In this document: positions 31,705-41,354 of the stretch, piece by piece
Numbering within the stretch: position 1 is the stretch's first letter
Layout: each line of letters starts with the position of its first letter
Source of the DNA: Plasmodiophora brassicae
Lineage: Eukaryota > Endomyxa: Phytomyxea > Phytomyxea > Plasmodiophorida
Length of the DNA: 64,000 nucleotides
Assembly: GCA_036867785.1 (NCBI GenBank)
Contig: CP145421.1
Location: 496,001 to 560,000 of the forward strand
Direction of reading: 5' to 3'
The notes under the pieces: model-generated
The model's input: the letters and a program-made list of their open reading frames with translations, nothing else
What the model was told of the DNA's origin: nothing
Database searches by the model: none
Program-made: the position numbers and the translations under genes

Positions 31705-31916
31705 TGACCCGACCCTGCCGACAACGCTGCTGCTCCTTGATTACTTACCTGACGGGTACTGCCCCCCGACTTAAGTTGTTCGCCTCTAGCAGCAATTGCA
31801 TCGAGCATCGCGGAACGTTGCCCGCGCGTCGCAGACTTAGTGCAGAAGCTATAACGAGTGATTCAAGAGGCGTGGATGTGTAATGGATGATTGCGATGAA
31901 CGGCGAGCCGTGCCGG

Positions 31917-32264
31917 CTATGGTTGCATGTGCCGGCGACTGCGGGAGAAATGGTCGATGATGTCCTGGATTGTCTCGCCGTTCTCAGCAACGCCTTGATC
32001 GAGGACGCTGCTGCTGCCGCTGCTTCCCGGGTCTGACATTCGAGACAGGTACCGTGCACGGAGCACGCGCCCTACCTCGAACGCGCTCTTCCTGACCAAA
32101 CTTGGCTCAGCACCTCTGCCACACAAAACGTTCGTCTATCCGCACTCAGATTCCGCTTGTGCAAGCCCTGTTTCCGCCGGTGTAGCGCCTGAACCAGCAG
32201 GCGCCTCCCCAACAACAACATCAGGTGCGACCGCCTCTCCACTCGCGACTGCCTTCTTCGACAT
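31917..32264 (-). CDS. Small hypothetical protein (97 aa)
   Basis: Two exons (32264-32146, 32091-31917) join across a 54-nt intron. The N-terminus is small-residue-rich (MSKKAVASGEAVAPDVVVGE) and the second half has the patches KSAFEVGRVLRARYLSRMSD and NGETIQDIIDHFSRSRRHMQ. No family recognised. The clean in-frame splice and change from disordered to helical composition argue for a real gene. Confidence 0.5.
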
Positions 32265-32621
32265 TGCGTCCGTTCGTCCACACTGCTGCTCTGTGTGCTT
32301 TGCTGATGGTCACACAGCCGCCTACTGGACCGACCTATCCACCCCGTTGCTGCTGCTGTCAGAACTCCAGGTCTCCAGAACGTCGATATATGTGCACGTT
32401 TCCCAACTGATGATATTGCGTTGTCGCGCTGCACGAAATGATCCTCAAAAGGTATGTGAACAGCTATAACTCTCTGGAGCTCACGTGCAGCGCCTTTAAT
32501 AGAGGAACCACATTTGACTCACGACGTGGCCTCTTCCTTCACCTCACTATTACAGGACTGTTTATTAGTATGAGCTACTATACCGCAGTCCTACAGACGA
32601 TATGCGACGCGACAACCGGCC
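32265..32621. other. Gene-free stretch
   Basis: About 350 bp between the start of the 97-aa gene and the stop of the FkbM gene; moderately AT-richer than its surroundings; no gene or repeat seen. Confidence 0.4.
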
Positions 32622-33855
32622 TTACGCAGAAAAGGCCTTGTCCAGTTCATCCAGGAACGGTCGAATCGCCGGGTTGGGTCCCAGGCTGCCCACAGTCGCG
32701 CCCGTCTCAGCGGCATGCGCTCGCCGTTCGTCGACACAGAAGATATTCCAAGAATTAGGCGGGATCACAACATCCTTGACTTGTTGCGCGACCGGGAAAT
32801 ACGGCGGCTGGAACTGGTAGTTCGTCGTGCACACGAACCCAAGCTTTCGTACCGTCCAGAGCAGCTTCTGCCTGGCGTCCTCGGACTGCACGTCGGAATT
32901 CACTTCCATTGCCATGTAGTGGATCGCGTGGTTGCGAAGGAGGTTGGTCATGCCATTAAGAACGTGCTCCTCGAAGCCTTCGACGTCCATCTTCATGACA
33001 TACACGTCGGAAAGAAGCAGCGAGTCGAGGCGGGCGATGTCCAGGTCCTGGACGTACATCAGTTCCTGGTAGGTACGGTCGGGGCTCTTCATGAATTCGT
33101 TGATGACATTCGGGTCGCATTCCAACTTGCCGTTCCCGATGTTGCGTTGGTGTGCGACAAGGATGCACTTGGACGCCTTACTGCCGAGAGCCTGGACGAA
33201 GACGCTTAGAGAACCGGTAAGGAAACGTGTCAAATATTACCACCTTGTTAAAGAACGTCACTCGTAGGCTAGGGTTCAAGCACAAACTACTCCTCAGCAG
33301 ATGTGCATTGTGTCGCATCGCATCGACAGCAAACACCCGGTACCCAAAGGCGGCAACCCCCAGTGTGTGCATGCCAATGTTGCTGCCGACGTCCAGGAAC
33401 AAGGGGTCCGCAATCCCCTCCGTCTCGGCCTGCTCCAGCAGCTTCAAGTACATCTGCACCTCGTCGACCTCGAACGCGCCGTTACCCATGATGATGTCGG
33501 AGACAATGTCCTTTCCTCCACCGATCACATACATCCCACGAAACGGCAACGGTTTACGCGAGATGCGCTCGCCAAGCTTGTCGACAGCTAACTTGGCGAT
33601 GGGGTACGTCGACCCGCCATGGGACGCAAGTGGGAAGAACTCCTGGCAGTACGTGGCCTGGAGGAAGTGCGAGCGCTCATGCTGCTGATGAGTGGTTTCG
33701 AGGCTGCTGAGGTACAGGGAGCGGGGCGACGAGCGCGCGGAACTGAAGAAGAGGTTCACGCTGAGCATGCAGGCGACAGCGGCCAGGCACATTATGGACA
33801 GGGCGAGCATGTCGCGAGGCATGATGCGCTTGGCCTTGCCGACAAGGACGGACAT
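32622..33855 (-). CDS. FkbM-family methyltransferase, type II membrane protein
   Basis: Two exons (33855-33244, 33191-32622; intron 52 nt) give 393 residues. An N-terminal membrane segment (about residues 17-37, LALSIMCLAAVACMLSVNLF) follows a short basic tail, suggesting a Golgi or ER type II protein. The FkbM domain shows the SAM-binding motif I PLFLDVGSNIGMHTLGVAAF, the acidic strand VFAVDAM, and the later MKMDVEGFEEHVLNGMTNLL motif with the family DVEGFE. Members methylate hydroxyls, often on glycans or secondary metabolites. The neighbouring inverted-repeat cluster (34060-34210) lies in its upstream region. Confidence 0.88.
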
Positions 33856-34059
33856 GTTGGACGTGACCGTCAACCGAAAAATGCAAGTATGGCACGATGG
33901 CGATCGGCGGTCGATGCGCAAACGGCAAAGCCAAAGCACTCTGACGGCGTGGGGGCGTCGGCGTTACATACAGTCAAGCCATCTAAGTATAGCCCCTCCC
34001 CCGCAAGTGCACGACGACGTTGGCGGCCGGGTTGCCCGGGTCTCGAAGGGGCCCAGCCG

Positions 34060-34210
34060 GAATAACAAAAAAACGGAGTGGCGACTGCCACGGGAACCCA
34101 AGTGTGCCCGTGGCAGGAACGTTGCTGCCACTTGATGCTTGCTGCCACGGAAAACCAGGTGGCAGAAAGGAAACCACGTGGCACCAGCGTTCGTGCCACG
34201 AGGTTTCCTA
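34060..34210. repeat. Cluster of inverted TGCCAC/GTGGCA repeats
   Basis: At least seven TGCCAC or GTGGCA hexamers occur within about 130 nt. One pair forms a long hairpin: GGAAACCACGTGGCAC (34169-34184) opposite GTGCCACGAGGTTTCC (34193-34208). Others pair as TGCCACGG and CCGTGGCA. This could be a protein-binding array or the end of an element. Confidence 0.6.
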
Positions 34211-34829
34211 TGACAGCAGGAGTTGCTGCGGCGCGAACAGTGTGTGTGTGCGGGACGCGGATGGGCGCCGCACTTTCTCTGTTTGCTGCTGTCGCGTGGG
34301 GGTTTCGTCGTCGCGATCGTGAGGGTTTCGTCGTCGTGGTCGTTGTCGACCGCAGCCACTGGCTCTGTTTTCTGTCGTCGCCGTCGGGTGCCGTCGTCAT
34401 CGTCGTGGGTTGTCGTCGTCGTTGTTCTGTTCTTGTTGCTACACGGCGTATGGTCTGCCGTGTTGTCACTAACGCTCCACTAAAAGGTGAAGCAGGGAAA
34501 CGCGGGTCGTCGTTAACGGTGAGGGTATTCTAAAGATCTATGCCAAACCCGATCAGCTAATCGATTTGTCTGATGCTAGCTGTAGCGGGGACCGCGATCC
34601 ACTCGTCCATGGTGGCAATTCAGAACTCGAGCGTCCCATGACTCTACCACTCAGAGGACGACCATAGCAACGGTACCGGTGAGCTGGACCCCCGCTGTGG
34701 TAAGGCGAAGCCCCCCCTCCCCCTACAGATGTGTATCCGATCCTGTCAGGTAGCCTCGCTGATCGAACACAAACCACGCATTCCCTGTGATGAGGTCCCA
34801 TGCGACCGTTTCGGGGCCAACTACCTAGC
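34211..34829. other. Gene-free stretch
   Basis: A CGTCGT-rich simple-sequence region (34300-34440) and no convincing gene. The right part leads into the duplicated segment. Confidence 0.4.
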
Positions 34830-34929
34830 CAGTTGTCGCAACTCGCCAATTCGATCCGGCACGTCCCCCACTCACCATTACGTGTGACTCGGTCGAGGTT
34901 GGCCGGAACAGTACAAATGATTTGTAATT

Positions 34930-36501
34930 TCAAAACACGTAGATAATGGCAAGGCCGAGCAGCACAAAGACGTAGCTCGTTGCCGAAGGGAAGTTCTGAT
35001 GACCGCTGTTAGACCCAACTGCCAGTGGATTGGCTGATTCCGTCTTTGAGGTCATGGGCATCCGGGCGGGCGCAGTGCTCCTAGACCTCACAACCACATG
35101 GGAACGTTTCCTGGTACTTGCCACAGGTGGGGCTTGATGGATATTATTCGACGACTTTGCTGGCGCTTTCACAGTCGCCGCCCTCTTCTTCGAAGTCGAC
35201 TTTGGCCCGTTGGCAATCACGGTCCTCTTGATTGATGCCTTTGCCGTTCCCAAGGCCTTCTTCATCGATGTCTTCACCAGTCCCATGGTCTTCTTCTTCG
35301 ATGTCTGTGCCGACGCCAAGCTCTTCCTGGAAGTGTTCGCCTTTCTCGATGTCGGCGCTTTCACAGTCGCCGCCCTCTTCTTCGACGTCGACTTTGGCCC
35401 GTTGGCAATCACGGTCCTCTTCTTTGATGTCTTTGCCGTTCCCATGGCCTTCTTCATTGATGTCTTTACCGGTCCCAAGGTCTTCTTCTTCGATGTCTGT
35501 GCCGATGCCAAGCTCTTCCTGGATGTCTTTGCTGGTGAGTTCGCTGTTTTCGATGTCGAGCGCTTGACTTGGCCGTATGATCGTGAAGTGCTGGCGACGA
35601 ACAGTTTGAAGTTGCGAAAGTAGGAGTACTGCGTTGTCGGGCTGCTGAAACTGGAACTGCCCCCGCCGAAGAACGTATCGAACTTGATGCCGTTGAACAG
35701 GCGGATCGACCCGTATTTGACGATATAGCTGATGACGACCTTACCGTTGTGGATCACTTGTGTAAGCCCGTCTTGCAGGTCGACCATGACCGCCAGCTTC
35801 TGCCACTGCCCCGTGAGCAACGCGAAGTTCCTGCCGACAATGTCGCCGTAGGACGGGTCGCAGCAGGTCAGCACCTGACTGTTGGGACATATCGTAGGAG
35901 ACGGGCAGTACGCCTGGTTGTTGACAGCGTAAATGTAGGCGGCACCCGCCCCCGTTGCGTTTCGCCACATCAGTCGCGTCGAGAAGCAATTCGGGTTGCT
36001 GCGATTCACCGACCCGCCACCGCAATCGAATGTCGTAGACGAGATGCCATCAGCGCCCCAGATGCCAGGCAGTTTTCCTTCCTTGACGAAGATGAATCCG
36101 GTCGGGAAGAAGACTTCATATTCCAGGGTCATGCGAGTGACGTTCCAGTACGGGTACCCCGGGGCGCTGTACCATCCAGCGATGCCCAGTGCCGTCGACT
36201 GGCCAAAGTACCCGGGCCCGTACGTCACTTGGAGAACGCTGGTGTTCGTACGGCCCTCCGGATCGACGACGTTCGCACTGGATAGGTAGCCAGGGTACCA
36301 GCCGTCCTTGGAGTGCACCCAGCCCAATTGATCCAGGAACTGTTTCACCGTCGTGAACGACATCGGGCGAATCACTTGCCGGTCCTGGGTGTAGTCGAAC
36401 AGCTCGGCATGGTTGCCGATGTAGTCGTTCGAGAAGGACAGCGCGTCGGCGGCCTCGTTCACAACCCAGAATGCGAGCGTCCACACAAGCAGCAGCGTCA
36501 T
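34930..36501 (-). CDS. PL14-family polysaccharide lyase, copy A
   Basis: 523 residues from ATG 36501, chosen because it begins a signal peptide (MTLLLVWTLAFWVVNEAADA); the frame is open for 80 more codons upstream. The catalytic domain (about residues 95-335) has PL14 landmarks: EVFFPTGFIFVKEGKLPGIW, STRLMWRNATGAGAAYIYAV and FNGIKFDTFFGG then YSYFRNFKLFV. PL14 enzymes (for example algal-virus vAL-1 and mollusc alginate lyases) cut glucuronan or alginate by beta-elimination; here K, S/R and Y residues in the same strands are present. The C-terminal part is a Lys/Ser/Thr-rich linker built of two ~63-residue repeats and ends in a hydrophobic tail (SYVFVLLGLAIIYVF), probably a GPI-anchor signal. 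Substrate unknown. Confidence 0.85.
   Translation of the reverse strand: MTLLLVWTLAFWVVNEAADALSFSNDYIGNHAELFDYTQDRQVIRPMSFTTVKQFLDQLGWVHSKDGWYPGYLSSANVVDPEGRTNTSVLQVTYGPGYFGQSTALGIAGWYSAPGYPYWNVTRMTLEYEVFFPTGFIFVKEGKLPGIWGADGISSTTFDCGGGSVNRSNPNCFSTRLMWRNATGAGAAYIYAVNNQAYCPSPTICPNSQVLTCCDPSYGDIVGRNFALLTGQWQKLAVMVDLQDGLTQVIHNGKVVISYIVKYGSIRLFNGIKFDTFFGGGSSSFSSPTTQYSYFRNFKLFVASTSRSYGQVKRSTSKTANSPAKTSRKSLASAQTSKKKTLGPVKTSMKKAMGTAKTSKKRTVIANGPKSTSKKRAATVKAPTSRKANTSRKSLASAQTSKKKTMGLVKTSMKKALGTAKASIKRTVIANGPKSTSKKRAATVKAPAKSSNNIHQAPPVASTRKRSHVVVRSRSTAPARMPMTSKTESANPLAVGSNSGHQNFPSATSYVFVLLGLAIIYVF
35158..35536 (-). repeat. Two tandem ~189-bp coding repeats in PL14 copy A
   Basis: Each unit encodes about 63 residues beginning near SRKSLASAQTSKKKT and ending GPKSTSKKRAATVKAP. 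The two units differ at a few residues (LGPVKTSMKKAMG against MGLVKTSMKKALG). Copy B keeps only a trace of the first unit (SRKILASAQTTKKTRP). Confidence 0.85.
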
Positions 36502-37050
36502 CGCAGCACCGTCTACGATATCCGTATGAAATATCCAACGGCAGACTCGCGCCTTACTAACTATCTCGATCGAGATTGCGCCCGGCAGGTTTATAGCAAA
36601 TATGTGAGCATCGCCTCGATCTTCTGTCATCTCCCAGATCACGATACGTCGTCCATCACGATGTTTCGTTTTCGGCCATGCCAATGTCGACCCTGTCAGA
36701 ACGCAAACCCGAGCACCCAGTTTCCTGCAGCAATTCTTCACAACCGGCGGCGAAGATGGCGACGTCGTCTATAGAGCGGCACAAGTTCATACCGGTATTG
36801 AGAGCATCTCCACCGGTCATCCGTATCCATGTATGTCCCATAGATTTGCAGATATAGAGAATATGTACCCCACGCATTGCAAGATATGGAGTCCATAGCA
36901 GATTTGAACAGATCAGGAACGGATTTGGTGACGGCAATAAAGGGAGGACAACGCGACAACGTCGTCATCCTCGACTCCTGCTCGCCGCGGAAAGGCGCTC
37001 TGCCAGAAAAACTTCACGTCTTCTGAAGACACCATCAGCACCAAAGTGTA

Positions 37051-37607
37051 TCAGGGCAGCAGACGCGTCAGTAGGCAGCGACAGGAACTTTACTCGTGAT
37101 ACTGACAAGTTCCTCCGCTTGACCAAGGTCACGCCGGCGTTTGTTCAAGGTCGTAATCCAGGTCAGGTAGCAGAACGACATTCAGAAGGTCCTCCTGCGG
37201 TTCTCGACCTGCATGAGTAAGGCGCTCGTTGACCCGCGACGCTGACTCCTGACATGTTATAGCAACAACGGGCCCAAGGTCCACATCGTCGTAGCCATCG
37301 TCGCTCTCGACGACAATAGGAACCCGTCAGACTCGTCCGATGACTCCATGAGCCCATGGCGTCGACACTTCTCCCGTGTGATGAATGCCTCGGACACCGC
37401 TGGGAGAACTCCCAATTCTCACTACACCAACCTTTATCTGAGCTTGCCGTCCAACTCTGAATCCCCATTTGTGACGTGAATGTCCCCAGCTGTGTGTGTG
37501 TGTGTATGCGTATGCAGGGTGTCGGTTGGGGAAACTGTGGCAGCAGGGAGCGGGAGGCGATTATACGGCGACACGTTGCACATAGTTGCGGCGGCCGCCG
37601 ACGGGGC
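37051..37607. other. Gene-free stretch with GT microsatellite
   Basis: No supported gene. A short GTGTGTGTGTGTG run followed by TATGCGTATGC lies at about 37491-37515. The right part is the 5' region of the APP1-like gene. Confidence 0.4.
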
Positions 37608-39170
37608 ATGATGACGCCGGCGAAATGGGCGTCATCGTGGACCCGTGGCCTGATCAAGGGCCTGTCCCGGCACGTCCCACGATCGACGCGTGGCGGCCGC
37701 CTGATGGAGTCGGTGAAGGCGGCCGACGCGCCCCAGCTCAATGCGATCGCGTGCAGCACTGCCATGCGACGCTACGTCCTGCAGGTGAACAGGTCCATGT
37801 TCGGGCCACGGTTACGGTGCGTTCCTTGCTGCCCGTGCTGTCGCGCCCAATGCTAAGTCTGTTATGGCGCAGACGTGAATTCCTGGACGTTGTCGTTCGT
37901 GAGCGCGTCCAGGAACTGAACCTGGAGTCGAAGTTGGCGCTGGCCACGAACCTATCGCCAAAGTCGGCCAACGACCGCGCTGTGTACGTTGCACGGATTC
38001 GGTTTCGCCTCGTTTGCCGATTGTATCGCGCTGCATAGGCTAAAGACTCTCCTGTTGAGCACGTCGGGCCATGAACTGACGTGTCTCAAGCGCGGCATAG
38101 ACCTTAGCCAGCGGTACACCGTTGTCGATTGCGCCCGACTGTTCGAACCGGTTCGCAATGCCGTCTGCATGCCGGATACGCCCGGCGTCTCATTGTCGTC
38201 ACCGTGCAGGACGACCTGGAACAAATCTTCGATCACATCTCGAAACAGGAGACCGCTCCTGAAGACGAAAGGCCGATTCTGGCGATTTCCGATATCGACG
38301 ACACGCTCTACGCCTCCATCCACGACCGTAGCTTTCCGGCCAGGGTTCTGTATCCCGGAATGACCACGTTCCTTCGGGCGCTTGCTCAGCGGCCTGGTGG
38401 AGGCGTTGTTTTCCTTACCGCTCGACCTCGCGCTGTGACACTCTTCACCCACAAGCAGCTGGAACGTATGGGCGTGGAGACGTCGACCGTAGTGTCCGGC
38501 TCATTCTTCCATCTGGCCTCACACGCGCAGATGGCCGCGTTGAAGTTTGAATCGTTCACGTCGTTGGAGAAGTTTTATCCCGAATTCAGGTGATATGTCT
38601 GTTACTAGACGTCGTCAGTTGTGCTCACCGCGGATGTAGGTTCGTCTTTGTTGGGGACAGCGGGCAGGGCGACGTCCGACTCGCCGAAATGATGCTGAAG
38701 TCGAGTAGTCACGTAAAACTCGTTTTGATTCACGATGTCGTCAGCAAGCAGAACGTGTACAAGACGCCTGCCGACAAGTATCCGATAACGTCATCCTTTG
38801 CACATGTTTCAGGGACTGATGTATTAAATTTGCAGGCGAGCACAGCTGAGGTCCTCTGCCATCCTTGTGTTCGATAGGTACTTCTTCTTTCAGGTGCCGC
38901 GTGTCCTTTGCTAACCTATGCTGTCTGCAATAGTTACCTGGAGGCTGCCGTCGAATCGCTTAAGGCCGGGCTAATTGATCGTTCGTCGGTAGTTGAAATC
39001 CAAGAGGTGATTCAGCACGAGCTGGCCCGCTGCAAGCCGATGAAGGTCAGCAGCGGCTGTTTGCCTTCACAAGGAATTGAGCAGTAATTGTTCGATGGCA
39101 GGACGGGTTCCTAGAAGCACGTCTCCAAGAATTTGACAGGGCGAAGCAGTTAGCCAAAGACTATGTGTGA
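37608..39170 (+). CDS. APP1-like phosphatidate phosphatase (DUF2183)
   Basis: Multi-exon gene starting at ATG 37608 (MMTPAKWASSWTRGLIKGLS). Exon 1 ends at 37777; exon 2 starts around 37859 (FLDVVVRERVQELNLESKLA). The catalytic domain reads RPILAISDIDDTLYASIHDR (DIDDT, the HAD-like DxDxT motif I), VVFLTARPRA (motif with TARP), KFESFTSLEKFYPEF, then FVFVGDSGQGDVRLAEMMLK (GDSGQxD, motif IV) and LVLIHDVV. These are the App1/DUF2183 hallmarks. Yeast App1 dephosphorylates phosphatidic acid and works with actin patches in endocytosis. The last exons (YLEAAVESLKAGLIDRSS, then RWQDGFLEARLQEFDRAKQL to the stop at 39168-39170) have one unresolved splice. Confidence 0.82.
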
Positions 39171-39251
39171 CGTGGTTCGTCACAAGTCCTATAATTGTCT
39201 TAACTCATTGGGTAAACTTGCATTCATGTTTAATGGTGTGGTCGAAGTTTG

Positions 39252-40031
39252 TCAGGCGGCTGCCTTGTCTAGCTGGAGGACGTACTTAACGAAGCCGTTC
39301 AAGTGTTCAATGCCAACCTGCCGGCGCCTCCCTGCTGGCTCCTGTCTGCTTGGGATGATGTACTTGGGCAGATCGGTCTCTTCATCATTCTGGACCGAGC
39401 ACCCAGCAAACAAAGCGATCGTCTCGTCGGCCGAATCCGAACCTCCACAGAATAAGACGCACATCACGCGATGACGTGTTCGAGCACCCACATACCGAGA
39501 AACTGACTCGCATACGATATGTCGAGCCTCGAAAACGCTTCCGACAAGAATCGGATCAGACGTTCGCGAACGGCCACTATTGTCCACGTCAAACGCTTGA
39601 CACGGCAACCATTTCCATCCACCAACATGTCATATCGTTGATCATTGGGCGAAGGTCGTCGTCCCACGACATCGAACTCTGTTCGCTCCAGAACTGGGAC
39701 AGCATTAATCAGAACGCGCCCCAGTTGTGACGGCGACAAGCAATTTCACATTGGCGAACTCGCGCTTATGCAAACACGCCGCCAGGGTGTGCACCTGCAT
39801 CAGTTCTTTCACCGACCGGACGTCCTTTGGGGCACGCGCCCAGAGCAACTTGAACTGCAGGACCTCGTTGCGAATCAGGCAGATGACGGCGTGCTGCAGG
39901 TAGAACGCCGCCGCCTGGTCCCTATCCATCTGCGGCCACTGTCACCCTCCCGACCCCGGCTGAACGGGGCTGCATACCGATGGATCCAGCTCCGCCTCGT
40001 AGCATCGGTCCAGCGCGGCATCGTAGTCCAT
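39252..40031 (-). CDS. CSN8: COP9 signalosome subunit 8-like (PCI protein)
   Basis: Exon 1 is 40031-39978 (MDYDAALDRCYEAELDPS), exon 2 starts at 39929 after a 48-nt intron. Visible pieces: AFYLQHAVICLIRNEVLQFK with LLWARAPKDVR, typical of the CSN8/Rpn12/eIF3k helical repeat; TWTIVAVRERLIRFLSEAFS and LDISYASQFLGM, the PCI winged-helix pattern (VRxR...AYSxI...AxxFLG); and the last exon IEHLNGFVKYVLQLDKAAA, like the CSN8 end EQLxxLTDYVAFLE. CSN removes NEDD8 from cullins. The size (about 210 residues) fits CSN8 better than Rpn12. The intermediate splice sites are only approximate. Confidence 0.7.
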
Positions 40032-40340
40032 GATCGGCCGCATCACCTACAGCGCGCCTGACTGCGTACGTACCAGCGGCAGCGCCACGATATCTATAGT
40101 CAACCCAAGTGCCCACGAACCTGCGTCAAACAAGCATTGGCCGACGCCGTCTTGTTTCACAATTTGCGTTGGCGCCGTCCATGTAGAGGAGCGGTACCTT
40201 TCAGCACTGTCGAAACGAACAACGTTGACGTTGCCGGGTGGTCCACGTCCCGTGTCGGGTTTCCGTTGAATGTTTTGGAGGGAGACAGCGCCAGAACTGC
40301 AGCTGACGGAGTTCGGCGAAGGGTTCGTTCGTCGCCGGTC
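40032..40340. promoter_or_regulatory. Divergent promoter between CSN8-like and PITH genes
   Basis: About 310 bp between two divergent start codons; no third gene supported. I see no clear TATA box. Confidence 0.4.
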
Positions 40341-41253
40341 ATGAGCGGTGGCGGGCCCTGTTGTGGCATCGGCGGCGTCCACTCACACATCGGTTCAGTG
40401 CATCGCCGTGGTGGTGAGTGCACGCGTGCCTGACACTGCATGTAGAGTCCGCTGTCGCGGGCGAGACGCTTCTGGTACAGCTTGCGTCCGCCGCCGGGCG
40501 ACAGTTACCGGGTGACCTAACGTCCCGCGCAGGGATGCATTGATATCGAAGGTGTCGTGTGCCTGAACGAACGCGTTCCGGATTCGGGGCGTAACGTGTT
40601 CCGCGCCTGGGAGACGCGGGACGAGATGTCGGCGGCAGCTCTTCTGGAGAGCGATGACGACGATCCCGAACTGCTTCTCTATGTGCCATTCACCCAGCAG
40701 GTTCGCCTTCGTAACATTACAGTCATCGGTGGCACTCCATCTACGTCCCCCAGCTCCGTTCGCCTGTCGGTATCGTCTATTGCGATATGCCTGCTTAGTT
40801 GACTGCTGACTAGGTCGTGTGTAGGTTCGCGAATCGCGACGACCTCGACTTCTCGACGGTCGCTGAGCTCACGCCTCTTCAGGTCATTGAACTTGTCGCC
40901 GATCCTTCCCGTGCGTCCAATGTCGAGTATCCTGTCAAGTCTGTCCGGTTTCGCCGCAGGTTCTTCTTGGGACTTAGCGGGATGTGCTGCCAGGCCTCAG
41001 AAATTCTTTAACGTCAGCAGCGTTACGATGCACTTCCCTGCGTCGTATGGTGGCGACAACACCCAGATCCGCTAGTACGTCGACTGAAATCATCCCCACT
41101 GGACTTGTCGACTGACAGCGTCTGCACAGCATTTGTTTCAGGGGTGAAGCGACTCAGAACCGGCGTGGCATTGTCGATGCCCGTTACGAGGCGACCGCCA
41201 TCCCGACGGATCACGAGAAGGCCGAAGACTTTGTCGCGCCTAGCATTCTGTGA
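40341..41253 (+). CDS. PITH-domain protein (PITHD1-like)
   Basis: Starts at ATG 40341 with a Gly/Cys/His-rich N-terminus (MSGGGPCCGIGGVHSHIGSV), similar in style to the MSHGHSHGG start of PITHD1. Exons then encode GCIDIEGVVCLNERVPDSGR with NVFRAWETRDEM, LLESDDDDPELLLYVPFTQQ and VRLRNITVIGG; next FANRDDLDFSTVAEL with VIELVADPSRASNVEYPVK; then PQKFFNVSSVTMHFPASYGG and GEATQNRRGIVDARYEATAI to the stop at 41251-41253. These are all blocks of the PITH domain, a proteasome-interacting beta-sandwich also found in TXNL1. No thioredoxin domain precedes it, so PITHD1 rather than TXNL1. Splice positions in the first 200 bp are uncertain. Confidence 0.85.
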
Positions 41254-41354
41254 TACGCTTTCTCCGGTCAATCTGCTTCTAAACGAACGTTCACCATGGT
41301 CCACTTCCTCACGGTTGCTGTCTCCTTCAGTGCTCAGATGGTGGAATTAGCTGG

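Larger units (their letters stand above)
34830..37050 (-). repeat. Segmental duplication, copy A (inverted relative to copy B)
   Basis: Matches 48955-50830 in reverse complement. The similarity covers the PL14 gene, ~450-550 bp upstream (shared TTCAGAAGACGTGAAGTTTT-type sequence near 37010-37030 and near 48975) and ~100 bp downstream (ACCTCGACCGAGTCACA at copy B 50758, its complement near 34890). The coding core is nearly identical at protein level, the flanks are more diverged. Confidence 0.85.

Noticed and set aside
40047-40441. Minus-strand frames between CSN8 and PITH genes
   Set aside because: They overlap the PITH first exon in antisense and show no family features.
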